From DATJBF01 sp035516795 (GTDB lineage Bacteria > Verrucomicrobiota > Verrucomicrobiia > Palsa-1439), in NCBI GenBank assembly GCA_035516795.1, contig DATIZX010000131.1, positions 1 to 34,309 on the forward strand: a stretch of DNA of 34,309 nt, written 5' to 3'. Below the pieces are notes generated by a model. It made no database searches, was not told the DNA's origin, and saw only the letters and a program-made list of their open reading frames with translations. Below are positions 15,342-24,470 of this stretch, in pieces. The position numbers and the translations under genes are program-made. Position 1 is the stretch's first letter. Each line of letters begins with the position of its first letter.

Positions 15342-15847
15342 CTGGCGCTGTCGTAAAGGCAGAACACTACGCGTTCTAGTTTCGTCTGGCTGCGGAGATG
15401 GTCGACCACTTCTTTCAACATCAGGGGCGCGGCCCGTTCCATCGGGAACCCGTAGATCCCGGTGCTGATCGCGGGCAAAGCGATCTGCTTCAACTCTTTT
15501 TCATCTGCAATCGTCAGGCAACTTCGCACCGCCTTTCGCAGGAGCTGATCAGATTCTTCTTCACTTTGCTCGTGCCATACCGGCCCGACGGTGTGGATGA
15601 CAAACTTTGCCGGCAGTTTCCCGCCGCTGGTAATGACCGCCTCCCCCGTCACCAAAGGTCCTCGCTTTGCAATCAGTGCCGTCGACTCAACTTGAATCTG
15701 TGAGCCGCCCTTGCGCACGATGGCCAGCGCCACCCCGCCGCCGTGCGCCAGATATTTGTTGGCCGCGTTCACAATCGCATCCAGCTTTAACGCGGTGATG
15801 TCGCCCTGCACCAATTCCAAGGTCGCGTCGCCGATGTGTTTCTTCAT
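15305..15847 (-). CDS. Macro-domain protein (ADP-ribose binding; MacroD/Af1521-like)
   Basis: The protein has 180 residues from the ATG at 15847; an in-frame extension to 15895 exists but is less likely. Macro-domain signatures: VQGDITALKLDAIVNAANKYLAHGGGVALAIVRKGG, VITSGGKLPAKFVIHTVGPVW, and the loop PAISTGIYGFPMERAA (substrate loop). The family removes or binds ADP-ribose, including O-acetyl-ADP-ribose deacetylation and de-ADP-ribosylation. The HGGGVALAI form, rather than GGGGVDGAI, is closer to Af1521-type macrodomains. It is convergent with the SDR gene. A sirtuin or other partner is not seen here. Confidence 0.9.
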   Translation of the reverse strand: MKKHIGDATLELVQGDITALKLDAIVNAANKYLAHGGGVALAIVRKGGSQIQVESTALIAKRGPLVTGEAVITSGGKLPAKFVIHTVGPVWHEQSEEESDQLLRKAVRSCLTIADEKELKQIALPAISTGIYGFPMERAAPLMLKEVVDHLRSQTKLERVVFCLYDSASYRIFESALAAL

Positions 15848-15967
15848 GCACCCGAAGAATACCAAAGTGGGTTTGAAGAGCAATGTGGCTACCACTACCA
15901 GATGGCAGATCGGTGGACGAAATTCTGGCCAAACCGAAAGCTTGGCCGCACCGGATGTTTGGCTGGC

Positions 15968-16444
15968 TTATTGCGCCGCGTGTGGTCTCGGTTTACCCAT
16001 CACGTGACGAATGATGTGCAACGCTTCCTGCAGACGGAATGGTTTACGAATGTAACCGTCGATCGGGTGTTGGGCCAGGATCTGGCGCAAACGCAACTCT
16101 TCGGCACCCGAAACAATGATCACCTTTACCGGCGGGCTGAGCTTCTTGAGCCACTCGAAAGTCTTGGCGCCATCAAGTTGCGGCATGTAGTAGTCCAGCA
16201 ATACCAGATGAAACTTGTCCTTCTCGCGCGTAAACTGCTCCAAGGCTTTCACAGGACTGGCGACCCCACAAACCTCGAACCCGTGCGGCTCCAGCAGTTC
16301 CTTGATGAGATTGCGAAACTCTTCGTTGTCGTCGATCGCTAATACGCGTATGCGCTCGCCCTCTGTGGAGGATAATGTCGGCACGCTTTTATCCGCCGTG
16401 GCGACCTGATCTGTACCCCGCATGTTATCGACTGTTAGTTCCAT
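15968..16444 (-). CDS. Stand-alone response regulator receiver protein, copy 2
   Basis: The protein has 158 residues: a 30-residue polar N-terminus and one receiver domain. Conserved residues are D38-D39 (LAIDDNEE), D84 (LLDYYMPQLDG), S112 and K134 (YIRKPF). ATG at 16444 has AAGGAG immediately upstream, which is unusually close; starts at 16486 or 16423 are alternatives. No kinase or output domain is adjacent. Sequence D-Y-x-M-P is shared with copy 1 at 14057. It is divergent from tmk at 16582. Confidence 0.86.
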   Translation of the reverse strand: MELTVDNMRGTDQVATADKSVPTLSSTEGERIRVLAIDDNEEFRNLIKELLEPHGFEVCGVASPVKALEQFTREKDKFHLVLLDYYMPQLDGAKTFEWLKKLSPPVKVIIVSGAEELRLRQILAQHPIDGYIRKPFRLQEALHIIRHVMGKPRPHAAQ

Positions 16445-16581
16445 CTCCTTAATCCTTCTTCGTTTGAGGTTCCCCGCACGACGCACGCTTGTTTTTACAT
16501 TGCCAAAAAGAGCAGTCTCGGTGCCAAGCCTTGACCGCTGGCAAACCCGGGACTATCATCCGCCGCAAAAATCTGTCCAAA

Positions 16582-17208
16582 ATGGCCCAAAAAGGCAAAT
16601 TCATTACTTTTGAGGGTGGGGAAGGCTGCGGAAAATCCACTCACATTGAGCGTCTGGCGGCCCGGTTGCGGGGCGAAGGTTACCCAGTGCTGATTGTGCG
16701 GGAGCCGGGCGGCACCGAAGTGGGTGAACAAATTCGTCACATCCTGCAATACAGCAAGCAATCGACCGCCATGGTAGCGGAAACCGAACTTCTGCTGTTT
16801 TCTGCCAGCCGCGCCCAGCTCGTCCGCGAGGTGATTCTCCCGGCCCTGCGCAAGGACTGCGTCGTTCTCTGCGACCGGTTTTTCGATTCGACCACTGTTT
16901 ACCAGGGAGTCGGACGCAAAATTGATCCGCAAGTCGTTGCCACGATCAACGCCTTCGCGATTGACGCGTGCCGTCCGAATTTGACTTTGGTCATCGATCT
17001 TGATCCGCGCACGGGATTGGAACGAGCTCGTGGCCGGGAATTGTTCGACCGCATGGAAAACCAATCGTTGGAATTTTACGAACGGGTTCGGCAAGGATAT
17101 CTGGATCTTGCCCGGCGCGACCCGGAACGCGTCAAGGTCGTCGACGGAAGTCAACCGGTCGAAAAGGTCGGGCAGCAAATCTGGGATTTGATCAAGCATG
17201 TCCTTTAG
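16582..17208 (+). CDS. tmk: Thymidylate kinase
   Basis: The protein has 208 residues, the usual length. ATG at 16582 begins just before the P-loop, FEGGEGCGKST (residues 10-20). The DR motif is in LCDRFFDSTTVYQG, the REPGGTEVGEQIRHIL loop and the later region NLTLVIDLDPRTGLERA match dTMP kinases. It phosphorylates dTMP to dTDP for DNA synthesis in the cytoplasm. The holB gene starts inside its 3' end (11-base overlap), the classic tmk-holB pair. The LID region GRELFDRMENQS has the expected Arg residues. No promoter was identified in the 137-base divergent spacer. Confidence 0.97.
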   Translation: MAQKGKFITFEGGEGCGKSTHIERLAARLRGEGYPVLIVREPGGTEVGEQIRHILQYSKQSTAMVAETELLLFSASRAQLVREVILPALRKDCVVLCDRFFDSTTVYQGVGRKIDPQVVATINAFAIDACRPNLTLVIDLDPRTGLERARGRELFDRMENQSLEFYERVRQGYLDLARRDPERVKVVDGSQPVEKVGQQIWDLIKHVL

Positions 17209-18220
17209 CGACGTTAGCCAACAGCCGACAGTGGGAGAGCAACTGCGCCGCAGTTTGGAACGGGGCCGGCTGGCTCACGCTTACTTGTTTACCGGACCCC
17301 GCGGGAGCGGCAAGGAAGCAATGGCGCGGACGCTGACGAAAGCGCTCAACTGCCTGCAAAGAGACCAGGATTGTTGTCCGGAAGACGGGCCGCTCTGCGA
17401 TTCCTGCCGGCGGATCAACGACAATGCACATCCTGACGTGTATTGGATCCGGCCGGAATCGAAGAGCCGTCGTATTCAGGTCGATCAGATGCGGGAGTTC
17501 ATGAAGGCGGTCAATCTGCGCTCGTCGTCGGGAGGTGTCAAAGTTGGCATTATCGTGGATGCTGAATGCATGAATGAGGAGGCGAGCAACGCGTTTCTCA
17601 AGACCCTGGAAGAACCGCCCGCGCAAACAATCATCGTGTTGTTGTCCTCGACGCCGCAACGGCTGCCGCCGACGATCCTCTCGCGATGCCTGAGAATCCC
17701 ATTCGGTCAGGTCGCTGAAACAGAAGCATCCACTGACGCTGCGAAGTTGCTCACGAGGCTGGCTGAATTTTCTGCGCTTGGCCCGGAGCGAGTCGCCAAC
17801 AGTTACCGGTTGCTTGCCGAGGTGACTGCGCTTCTTCACGAAATTCGCGAGCGGACACGCCAATTTGTGGAAGCGGAGGTCAACCTCGACCGTTACGAGG
17901 AATTGGAGCCGAATATTCGCGAGCGCCTGGAAGATCAGAGAGAGGCGCGTGTTGAAGGTGAGTACCGGGCGGCTCGCGAACAAGTGCTCGAGGAAATCTA
18001 CAGTTGGTTTGGCGATGTGCTTTTGTGCGCCGTGGGCGCTGAGGATCACCTGCTGGCGCGCCCTGAACGAGCGCTCGAGGCGCGGCGCGCTGCGACCAGT
18101 CTTACCGATCGGCAAGCGATTCAAAACCTGGAAGCCATGGATCAAATACGCGACTCGCTTGCACGCAACATTTCTGAGACCTTCGCGATGGAAGTGGGAT
18201 TGCTGAAGCTGACGCAATAA
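17198..18220 (+). CDS. holB: DNA polymerase III delta' subunit
   Basis: The protein has 340 residues. The AAA+ P-loop is GPRGSGKE (33-40). It is followed by a Cys-rich zinc segment (C52, C59, C60, C67, C70). The DnaX/HolB-type motif ECMNEEASNAFLKTLEEPP marks Walker B/relay helix, and STPQRLPPTILSRC is sensor 1 with the SRC motif. It is one arm of the clamp loader that opens the sliding clamp. It overlaps tmk by 11 bases at the start. The C-terminal about 140 residues are helical and charged, and more variable, as is usual in delta'. Confidence 0.95.
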   Translation: MSFSDVSQQPTVGEQLRRSLERGRLAHAYLFTGPRGSGKEAMARTLTKALNCLQRDQDCCPEDGPLCDSCRRINDNAHPDVYWIRPESKSRRIQVDQMREFMKAVNLRSSSGGVKVGIIVDAECMNEEASNAFLKTLEEPPAQTIIVLLSSTPQRLPPTILSRCLRIPFGQVAETEASTDAAKLLTRLAEFSALGPERVANSYRLLAEVTALLHEIRERTRQFVEAEVNLDRYEELEPNIRERLEDQREARVEGEYRAAREQVLEEIYSWFGDVLLCAVGAEDHLLARPERALEARRAATSLTDRQAIQNLEAMDQIRDSLARNISETFAMEVGLLKLTQ

Positions 18221-18246
18221 CGGCGTCCCGACCCGTGCAGAACTGA

Positions 18247-20046
18247 ATGAAAGGCTTCAAGAACTGGTTCGTTTTTGGATTGGCCGCGGTTGCTTTTTTG
18301 GCGCCGCTGAAATTCGGCACGCCGGCCATGCTTCAGTCCCAAGTTCCTGCGCCCGCGAACCCATTAGAATGGCTGTTCTACCTCTGGCCAAACGAATTGG
18401 CGGTTATCCTCGTCTTTGTGGGATTCGTTTGGCTCGTGCTTGATCGGGAGCGAATGTTGGCGCGAGTGGATTTCTTGTTCGTGCTCCCATTGATATTCCT
18501 GCTGACCCAGATGCTGGCAGCCCCCACCTCCATTTGTCGCCAAACAACAATCGATACGCTCATGTTGTTTACCACCTGCGTGCTGTTGTTTTACGTGGGC
18601 GCCTGGTACGTCCGTGATGGCGCAGCAACGGCTCGGATCTTTGGCGGGCTGGCCTTGGCGACCATGCTGGTTTGCGTTTTGGCTCTGGAGCAACATTTTG
18701 GCGGATTGGAAGAATCACGCAAAGAGGCGCTCCTCTACCTCGACGCGAGCAAAATGCCCAAAGATTTCCTCCTGAGAATGACGAGCAACCGTGTTTTCGC
18801 CTCCTTTGTTTACCCCAATGCGTTGGCGGGATTCCTGGTGATTGCGTTTGCCCCTACGCTGGTGTGGGTCTGGGTGCGGGCGCGCGGTTGGGACGCCCGG
18901 GTGAGATGGATAACGCTTCTGTTTGTGGCGGGCGTAATGGTGTTTTGCCTGGTGCTCACCGGCTCTCGAGGCGGATTTGTGGCCTTTGCTGCCATGGCGG
19001 TGACGGCGTTGTGGTGCAGCGTTCCCAGACTGGGTCGACGAGCTGCTATTACCATGGGGGGATCGATCTTCTTGCTGGCGGTGATATTTGTGTTCGCAGA
19101 GCGTCGCGGGTTTATCCATCTCGGCGCGCAGAGCTTGGAAGCACGAACCGACTATTGGCGCGGTGCAATGGCGATTTCGAAGGATCATCCCTGGGTTGGT
19201 ACTGGGCCCGGCACTTTCGGTTCGATTTATCCCAAGTATAAGACGGCGCAGACGGAAGAAGCTCAGGCTGTCCACAACAATTACCTGCAAATGTGGTCAG
19301 ACTCAGGCGTCCTTGCCTTCATCAGCTTCACGCTGCTCTGGATTGTTGGTGTGCGTGATGCGTTTCGCCTGGCTCGCCGGCGGAAAGGAGACGCTGCTGC
19401 AATTGCCATTTGTGGCGTTTTGGTGGGCTGGAGTATGCATGGGTTGGTCGATTTTGATTTGTACGTACCTGGTGTGGCACTTCCGGTATTCATCCTCCTT
19501 GGGTCTGTACAAGGACTCAAAGAAATACCCCGAACGGACACGGTCACTCCGCGGCGAAGGACGAATTGGTTGGTGGGTCTGGTTTGTGCCGCGATGCTGT
19601 TCGCCGTTCTCTGGCTCGAAGGACGGGGGTTGGCGGCGAGTCTTGCCTTCACCCGCGAGCAGGAACTGCGGCGGATCCATCCGCTGGCTGCTTTGCAGGA
19701 GGCCCGAAGCGCCGTGCGGCTGTCACCCTGGAATTTGCGATATCAATCGGGTTTGGGCGAACTTGCGTTATTGACAGGAAATCCGGACGAGGGAATTGCT
19801 GCGTATCGCCAAGCCGTCGCCGACGACCCTTACCGGTCTTCGTGTTGGTGGCATTTGGCAGAAGCCCGAAAAGCAGTATACGGAGTCGATGCGCAGACCG
19901 TCGAGATTTTGCGCAAAGCCGTTGCGCTAAACCCCACCGAAGCAACCTATAGCAATGCTCTGGTAACTGCCGAGAAAAGCGTTAGACAACCCCCTCGCAC
20001 TTTGCTAGAGTCCCCCCCTACCAAGGGATCGGGATCCACGCCATGA
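18247..20046 (+). CDS. O-antigen ligase/Wzy-like membrane protein with C-terminal TPR
   Basis: The protein has 599 residues with about 12 membrane helices in the first 450. The O-antigen ligase domain is seen in the region LTGSRGGFVAFAAMAVTALW, the periplasmic loop with the ARTDYWRGAMAISKDHPWVGTGPGTFG segment, and VHNNYLQMWSDSGVLAFISF. These are the usual Wzy_C/WaaL features, including the H-N in the conserved HNxxLQ. A C-terminal TPR-like segment (about 470-590: ALQEARSAVRLSP, AYRQAVADDPY, LRKAVALNP) may bind a partner. The enzyme would polymerise or ligate lipid-linked glycans in the periplasm, complementing the polysaccharide genes of 10777-13190. It follows holB by 26 bases. Confidence 0.85.
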   Translation: MKGFKNWFVFGLAAVAFLAPLKFGTPAMLQSQVPAPANPLEWLFYLWPNELAVILVFVGFVWLVLDRERMLARVDFLFVLPLIFLLTQMLAAPTSICRQTTIDTLMLFTTCVLLFYVGAWYVRDGAATARIFGGLALATMLVCVLALEQHFGGLEESRKEALLYLDASKMPKDFLLRMTSNRVFASFVYPNALAGFLVIAFAPTLVWVWVRARGWDARVRWITLLFVAGVMVFCLVLTGSRGGFVAFAAMAVTALWCSVPRLGRRAAITMGGSIFLLAVIFVFAERRGFIHLGAQSLEARTDYWRGAMAISKDHPWVGTGPGTFGSIYPKYKTAQTEEAQAVHNNYLQMWSDSGVLAFISFTLLWIVGVRDAFRLARRRKGDAAAIAICGVLVGWSMHGLVDFDLYVPGVALPVFILLGSVQGLKEIPRTDTVTPRRRTNWLVGLVCAAMLFAVLWLEGRGLAASLAFTREQELRRIHPLAALQEARSAVRLSPWNLRYQSGLGELALLTGNPDEGIAAYRQAVADDPYRSSCWWHLAEARKAVYGVDAQTVEILRKAVALNPTEATYSNALVTAEKSVRQPPRTLLESPPTKGSGSTP

Positions 20047-20150
20047 CGAAGAACTGTCTTGGCCAAAAGAACCGGAGGTTGTGTCTGAGGGGGTGAATTG
20101 GATTGATGGCAAACATTGAGCGCCGACCCTCTTATGGAAGGACGGAACCT

Positions 20151-20597
20151 ATGGAATTAGAGCAAATAAAGGCGATTATCGCCATGATGAAGGAAAACGA
20201 CCTGTCTGAGTTCTCCATGGAACAGGACGGATTGAAGATTCGCATCAAGCGAGGTCCCGAAGGCTTCCAGCAGACTGTCTCGTTGCCGCCGCCCGTTCAG
20301 CAGCCGGCAACGATTGCCGCGCCGACGCCAGCCCCTGTGGCACCGCCCGCGACCGATATTAAGCACATCGTTTCGCCAATGGTTGGCACATTTTATCGTG
20401 CGCCATCCCCCGATGCCCCGTCGTATATTGAAATCGGGCAAGAGGTTGATCCTGAAACCGTGGTCTGCATCATTGAAGCCATGAAGGTGATGAATGAGAT
20501 CAAGGCTGAAACGACAGGCGTGGTGACGGAGATTCTGGCCGAGAACGCCAAGCCCGTAGAGTTTGGGCAGAAACTATTCGCGGTGCGCGTCAAATAG
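20151..20597 (+). CDS. accB: Acetyl-CoA carboxylase biotin carboxyl carrier protein (BCCP)
   Basis: The protein has 148 residues. The start at 20151 gives the usual MELEQIKAIIAMMKEN N-terminus; GGAAGG lies just upstream. A longer frame from ATG 20106 is possible. The biotinylation motif is EAMKVMNEI with the target lysine at K112. A Pro/Ala-rich linker (residues about 45-70) separates the N-terminal helix from the biotinyl domain. accC follows after 42 bases. Together they carry the carboxylation half-reaction of fatty acid synthesis; accA and accD are elsewhere. Confidence 0.95.
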   Translation: MELEQIKAIIAMMKENDLSEFSMEQDGLKIRIKRGPEGFQQTVSLPPPVQQPATIAAPTPAPVAPPATDIKHIVSPMVGTFYRAPSPDAPSYIEIGQEVDPETVVCIIEAMKVMNEIKAETTGVVTEILAENAKPVEFGQKLFAVRVK

Positions 20598-20639
20598 CGC
20601 TGTGTTGTTCGAGATTTCAGGCCAGCAAGTGAAGTCACC

Positions 20640-22016
20640 ATGTTCGACAAAATCCTGATAGCCAATCGCGGCGAGATCGCGGTGCGCATTATCCGCGCCT
20701 GCAAGGAGTTAGGAATCCGCACCTTGGCGGTTTATTCCAACGTGGACGCCGATTCGCTGCACGTGCAATTAGCCGATGAAGCCATCTGTATCGGCGATGC
20801 TCCAAGCAAGGAGAGCTATCTAAAAATCGACCGCATTATCAGTGCGGCGGAAGTGGGCGATGTGGAGGCAATTCATCCGGGCTACGGTTTTCTGTCTGAA
20901 GATGCCCATTTCGCCGAAGTATGCGAGAACTGTAATATTAAATTCATCGGCCCTACCAGTGCGGCAATTCGGGCCATGGGTGATAAAGTCGCTGCCCGCG
21001 AAACGATTCGCAAAGCGGGGGTGCCCGTGGTGCCCGGCAGCGATGGCCCGGTCGAGAATGAGCAGGAGGCGCTGAAGATTGCTCGCAAAATCGGGTACCC
21101 GGTCATTGTCAAGGCCGCGGGTGGCGGCGGCGGACGCGGAATGCGGGTGGCACACAACGATCCCAGCCTCGTGAAAGGCTATCACACCGCTCGCTCGGAA
21201 GCGGAACGGGCTTTTGCCAATCCCTCCGTTTACATGGAAAAATACCTCGAGAACCCGCGCCACATTGAATTTCAAATATTGGCCGACCGGAAGGGACACA
21301 CGATCCATCTCGGTGAACGCGATTGTAGTTTGCAGAGGCGGCATCAGAAATTGCTCGAAGAATCTCCCTCTCCGGCTTTTACCAACGATGTCCGCAAAAA
21401 GATGGGCAAGGCGGCCATCAAGGCCGCGGAAGCAGTCAAGTATGTCAATGCCGGCACGATCGAGTTCCTGCTCGATGCCACCGGCGAGTTCTACTTCATC
21501 GAGATGAACACGCGTATTCAGGTCGAGCACCCAGTGACCGAGGAAGTTACCGGTATTGACATCGTCAAGGAGCAAATCCGCGTGGCGGCTGGCGAAGAAC
21601 TTGGCTATGACGGCAAGGACGTCCAATTTCAAAAGCATGCCATCGAATGCCGCATCAATGCCGAGGATCCATTCAATGGATTTCAGCCCAGCCCCGGCCG
21701 CATTGAGTTCCTGCATGTCCCTGGTGGCCACGGGGTGCGCGTCGACACGCATGTGTATGCTGGTTATGTCATTCCGCCTCATTATGACTCCATGATTGCC
21801 AAGTTGATTTGCTATGGTCGCGACCGGCGCGTGGCGCTCGAGCGCATGACACGCGCGCTGGACGAGTTCATTATCAAGGGAGTCAAGACGACCATTCCGT
21901 TGCATAAACTCGTTTTGAAGGATCCAAATTTCCGTCGGGGCCGGTACTCGACCGGCTTTATGGAGCGATTGTTGGCGGCCAGTCAGCCACTGGTTCCGCC
22001 GAAACCGGAACCATGA
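20640..22016 (+). CDS. accC: Acetyl-CoA carboxylase, biotin carboxylase subunit
   Basis: The protein has 458 residues, the normal length. The N-terminus MFDKILIANRGEIAVRIIRACKELG, the grasp loop KAAGGGGGRGMRVA, the RDCSLQRRHQKLLEE segment, and FIEMNTRIQVEHPVTEEVTGIDIV are all typical of biotin carboxylase. It uses ATP and bicarbonate to carboxylate biotin on AccB. No truncation or missing catalytic residue is seen. The PPi-type phosphofructokinase begins 55 bases later. Confidence 0.98.
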   Translation: MFDKILIANRGEIAVRIIRACKELGIRTLAVYSNVDADSLHVQLADEAICIGDAPSKESYLKIDRIISAAEVGDVEAIHPGYGFLSEDAHFAEVCENCNIKFIGPTSAAIRAMGDKVAARETIRKAGVPVVPGSDGPVENEQEALKIARKIGYPVIVKAAGGGGGRGMRVAHNDPSLVKGYHTARSEAERAFANPSVYMEKYLENPRHIEFQILADRKGHTIHLGERDCSLQRRHQKLLEESPSPAFTNDVRKKMGKAAIKAAEAVKYVNAGTIEFLLDATGEFYFIEMNTRIQVEHPVTEEVTGIDIVKEQIRVAAGEELGYDGKDVQFQKHAIECRINAEDPFNGFQPSPGRIEFLHVPGGHGVRVDTHVYAGYVIPPHYDSMIAKLICYGRDRRVALERMTRALDEFIIKGVKTTIPLHKLVLKDPNFRRGRYSTGFMERLLAASQPLVPPKPEP

Positions 22017-22071
22017 GGCTCCAGGGAAGCTGGCAACGCGGAGTTATCAGGAGGAGTCTAATCACAATATC

Positions 22072-23133
22072 ATGAGAAAAATGGCAATGCTCACCGGCGG
22101 TGGCGACTGTCCGGGGTTGAACGCTGTAATTCGCGCCGTAACGCGCAAAGCGTTGGTCGAAGGTTACGAAGTATTTGGTTTCCATAATGGCTGGGCCGGA
22201 GTGCTCAAAGGCGATTACTTTCCGCTGACCCGCGAACGGGTCTCGGGCATTCTGCACTTGGGGGGCACAATTCTCGGCACTTCGCGCACCAATCCGACCG
22301 ATGACCAACTCGACACGCTCGTGAACCACATCAAAAACTTGGAATTATCGGCACTGGTGGCCATCGGCGGCGATGATACGCTCAGCGTTGCTTCGCGATT
22401 GCACAAGCGCGGCATGCCCGTCATCGGCGTCCCCAAAACCATCGATAACGACATCGACGGCACCGACCAGACTTTCGGCTTTGATACGGCCATCAATATC
22501 GCCGCGGAGGCGCTGGACCGTCTGCATACCACGGCGGAGGCACACAGTCGCGTGCTGGTGGTGGAATTGATGGGGCGCCAAGCCGGCTGGATTGCCCTGG
22601 AAGCCGGCATCGCCGGCGGTGCCGATTTGGTATTGCTACCCGAATTCCCGATGTCGCTGGCCGAGATCTGCAAAATCATCAAGCAGCGGCAAGCGGGCGG
22701 CAAGAATTTCTCGATCGTTGCCGTCGCCGAAGGTTTCACGCTGGAGGGCTCGGAAGTTCTTCAAAGCAGGGAACTCGACGCGTTCGGCCATGTGCGGCTG
22801 GGTGGTATTGGCGAAATGCTCTGCAAGGAAATTGAGAAGATCACCGGCATCGAATGTCGCAACGTGGTGCTCGGCCACATCCAGCGCGGCGGCACCCCGA
22901 GCGCGTTTGACCGCGTCCTCGGCACTCGCTACGGTGTGAAAGCAGTCGAGCTGGCGATCAAAGGACAATTCGGAAAAATGGTGGCACTGCGTGGCACCAA
23001 CGTCATCGCGGTGGATTTTGACTCGGTGATTACGGAAGGCGTGGACAAGAAGACCGGTAAACCGAAATTGCGCGTGCGCAATCGCCGTGTGCCGAAAGAA
23101 CTCTACGACGTGGCCAAAGTCTTTTTTGGTTGA
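22072..23133 (+). CDS. pfp: 6-phosphofructokinase, PPi-dependent type by residues
   Basis: The protein has 353 residues. The ATG at 22072 follows AGGAGGAG at 22049-22056, a slightly long spacing. The phosphofructokinase fold is clear: LTGGGDCPGLNAVIRA, PKTIDNDIDGTDQTFGFDTA (catalytic D), ELMGRQAGWIALEAGI and GHIQRGGTPSAFDRV. Phosphoryl-donor choice in the family depends on two positions, E. coli G104 and G124. Here they are Asp (D102 in GGDDT) and Lys (K122 in PKTIDND), the pair found in PPi-dependent enzymes. The product therefore probably makes fructose 1,6-bisphosphate from PPi and is reversible. thiE starts at the stop codon. Confidence 0.88.
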   Translation: MRKMAMLTGGGDCPGLNAVIRAVTRKALVEGYEVFGFHNGWAGVLKGDYFPLTRERVSGILHLGGTILGTSRTNPTDDQLDTLVNHIKNLELSALVAIGGDDTLSVASRLHKRGMPVIGVPKTIDNDIDGTDQTFGFDTAINIAAEALDRLHTTAEAHSRVLVVELMGRQAGWIALEAGIAGGADLVLLPEFPMSLAEICKIIKQRQAGGKNFSIVAVAEGFTLEGSEVLQSRELDAFGHVRLGGIGEMLCKEIEKITGIECRNVVLGHIQRGGTPSAFDRVLGTRYGVKAVELAIKGQFGKMVALRGTNVIAVDFDSVITEGVDKKTGKPKLRVRNRRVPKELYDVAKVFFG

Positions 23134-23783
23134 TGCCCACCAAGCTTCTTAGCGACTGCCGTTTGTACGGGTTCATCGATACCGCGTACTTGGAAAACCG
23201 AGACGCTGCCGCAGTAGCCCGAGAATTGATTGACGGAGGTGCGGACGTGATTCAGGTGCGAGCCAAGAAAAGTTCGCACGCCCAACGCGTCGAAATCGGG
23301 CTCAAAGTCGTCTCCGTGGCGGCGGAAGCCGAAGTCCCGGTAATCATCAACGATGATGTCGACGCAGCGTTTGAGAGCGGGGCCGACGGCTTGCATCTAG
23401 GCCAAGAAGATTGGGAGCATCTGGGCGGACGGGCCGAACGCGCTGAGCGGCTGGCGAATATGCGGATTGTTGGACTCAGCACGCATTCCTTGGAACAAGC
23501 GCTTCGTGCGGAGCGTGACGGGGTGGACTACATCGGCGTCGGCCCGGTCTTCCCGACCGCCACAAAACCGGGAACGAAGGCGGTGGGAGTCGAATTGATA
23601 CGCAAGGTGGCTGAAGGAATAAAGATCCCTTTTTTTGCAATCGGCGGCATCACGCCGGAGAACGTTGGCGAGGTGCTCTCTGCGGGAGCAACGCGTGTGG
23701 CCGTAGTATCGGCACTTCTGAGAACTTCGGACGTAAGAAGCGCTACTGCGGCCTTCAAGAGGCGCTTAGAGCTAGCACGGTGA
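23133..23783 (+). CDS. thiE: Thiamine phosphate synthase
   Basis: The protein has 216 residues, the typical TIM-barrel length. The start ATG at 23133 shares one base with the preceding stop (TGATG), so translation is coupled. Motifs: IQVRAKKSSHAQR, VIINDDVDAAFESGADGLHLGQEDW, VGLSTHSLEQALRA, DYIGVGPVFPTATKPGT and FAIGGITPENV. The enzyme joins the hydroxymethylpyrimidine and thiazole moieties to give thiamine phosphate. No TPP riboswitch or other thi gene is visible near it, which suggests operon placement after pfp by chance or for constitutive expression. Confidence 0.94.
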   Translation: MPTKLLSDCRLYGFIDTAYLENRDAAAVARELIDGGADVIQVRAKKSSHAQRVEIGLKVVSVAAEAEVPVIINDDVDAAFESGADGLHLGQEDWEHLGGRAERAERLANMRIVGLSTHSLEQALRAERDGVDYIGVGPVFPTATKPGTKAVGVELIRKVAEGIKIPFFAIGGITPENVGEVLSAGATRVAVVSALLRTSDVRSATAAFKRRLELAR

Positions 23784-24245
23784 ACAGTGAGATTGTGGCG
23801 TGGTGCCACGGGCTTCGTCGTGGCGCTGCAAGCGAGATTCCCGTTGGCGTGGCAGTAATTGTAGTGCCGCGCTGTTGGTGACCCCAAATAACCCGGCGCG
23901 GATTCTGTTGCCGGCAGGTCATTGTCACAAATGAACTGGTGATGCTGATTTCCGGTACGGTCCATCCTTAATGACCACAGTCTGACCGGGTGGCCAAAAG
24001 TGCTGTTGAACGACGGCATTCAGCATGTGTCCAAATTGCGTAAGGCTAGTTTACAGCAAACTAAATTGTCCCAGTACCGTGGGCTACCCAAGAATGGTGA
24101 AGGTGGCTGGCGAGTTACCGTAGTCCGATATCGCTGTGGCATCGGAGAGGGCCGCCTGCCCGAAGTTGAAAGAGGAAGTTTAATGGCGGCCGACTCGGTC
24201 ACGGAAGCGAGTTTTGCAGGAAGGGAAAAGACAGGAGGGGTTTTC
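23784..24245. other. Intergenic region, no convincing gene
   Basis: A 462-base spacer after thiE. It holds short palindromes only, for example CGTGG-TG-CCACG (23799-23810) and TAGTTT-acagc-AAACTA (24047-24063). An open frame runs across the end into the DUF2934 gene from 24000, but the strong ribosome site at 24233-24238 marks a later start. The DUF2934 promoter is presumably here; I could not identify it. Confidence 0.4.
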
Positions 24246-24470
24246 ATGGTGAAATACGAACGTCCGAGTGATGAGGAAATTGCGACGAGAGCTCATCAGC
24301 TTTACGTGGAGAGCGATTGCGAGTCTGGCCACGACATTGACAACTGGCTACAAGCTGAGTACGAATTGATGCACCTGCCGGTTCGCGAACTCGCGAATCT
24401 ACCCGATCCGCAGAAGGGCGAGGCGAGCCGCAAATCCATTGTCGAATTGGTGCGCGCGGCGATGTTCTGA
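24246..24470 (+). CDS. DUF2934 family protein
   Basis: The product has 74 residues. The ATG at 24246 was chosen over an upstream open frame because AGGAGG lies at 24233-24238, seven bases before it. The core PSDEEIATRAHQLYVESDCESGHDIDNWLQAEYELMHL is the DUF2934 motif (IAxRAyxLyxxxGxxxGxDxxDWLxAExEL). This family of small soluble proteins is common in Acidobacteriota, Verrucomicrobiota and related soil bacteria. Its function is unknown; stress-linked contexts are often proposed. Downstream is a structured spacer and then the ATPase pair. Confidence 0.87.
   Translation: MVKYERPSDEEIATRAHQLYVESDCESGHDIDNWLQAEYELMHLPVRELANLPDPQKGEASRKSIVELVRAAMF

Noticed and set aside
17192..18217. 341-codon minus-strand frame
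   Set aside because: Antisense to holB, which shows all clamp-loader motifs.
20820..21905. Long open frame (361 codons) on the minus strand
   Set aside because: It lies entirely antisense to accC, which is a complete, conserved gene.
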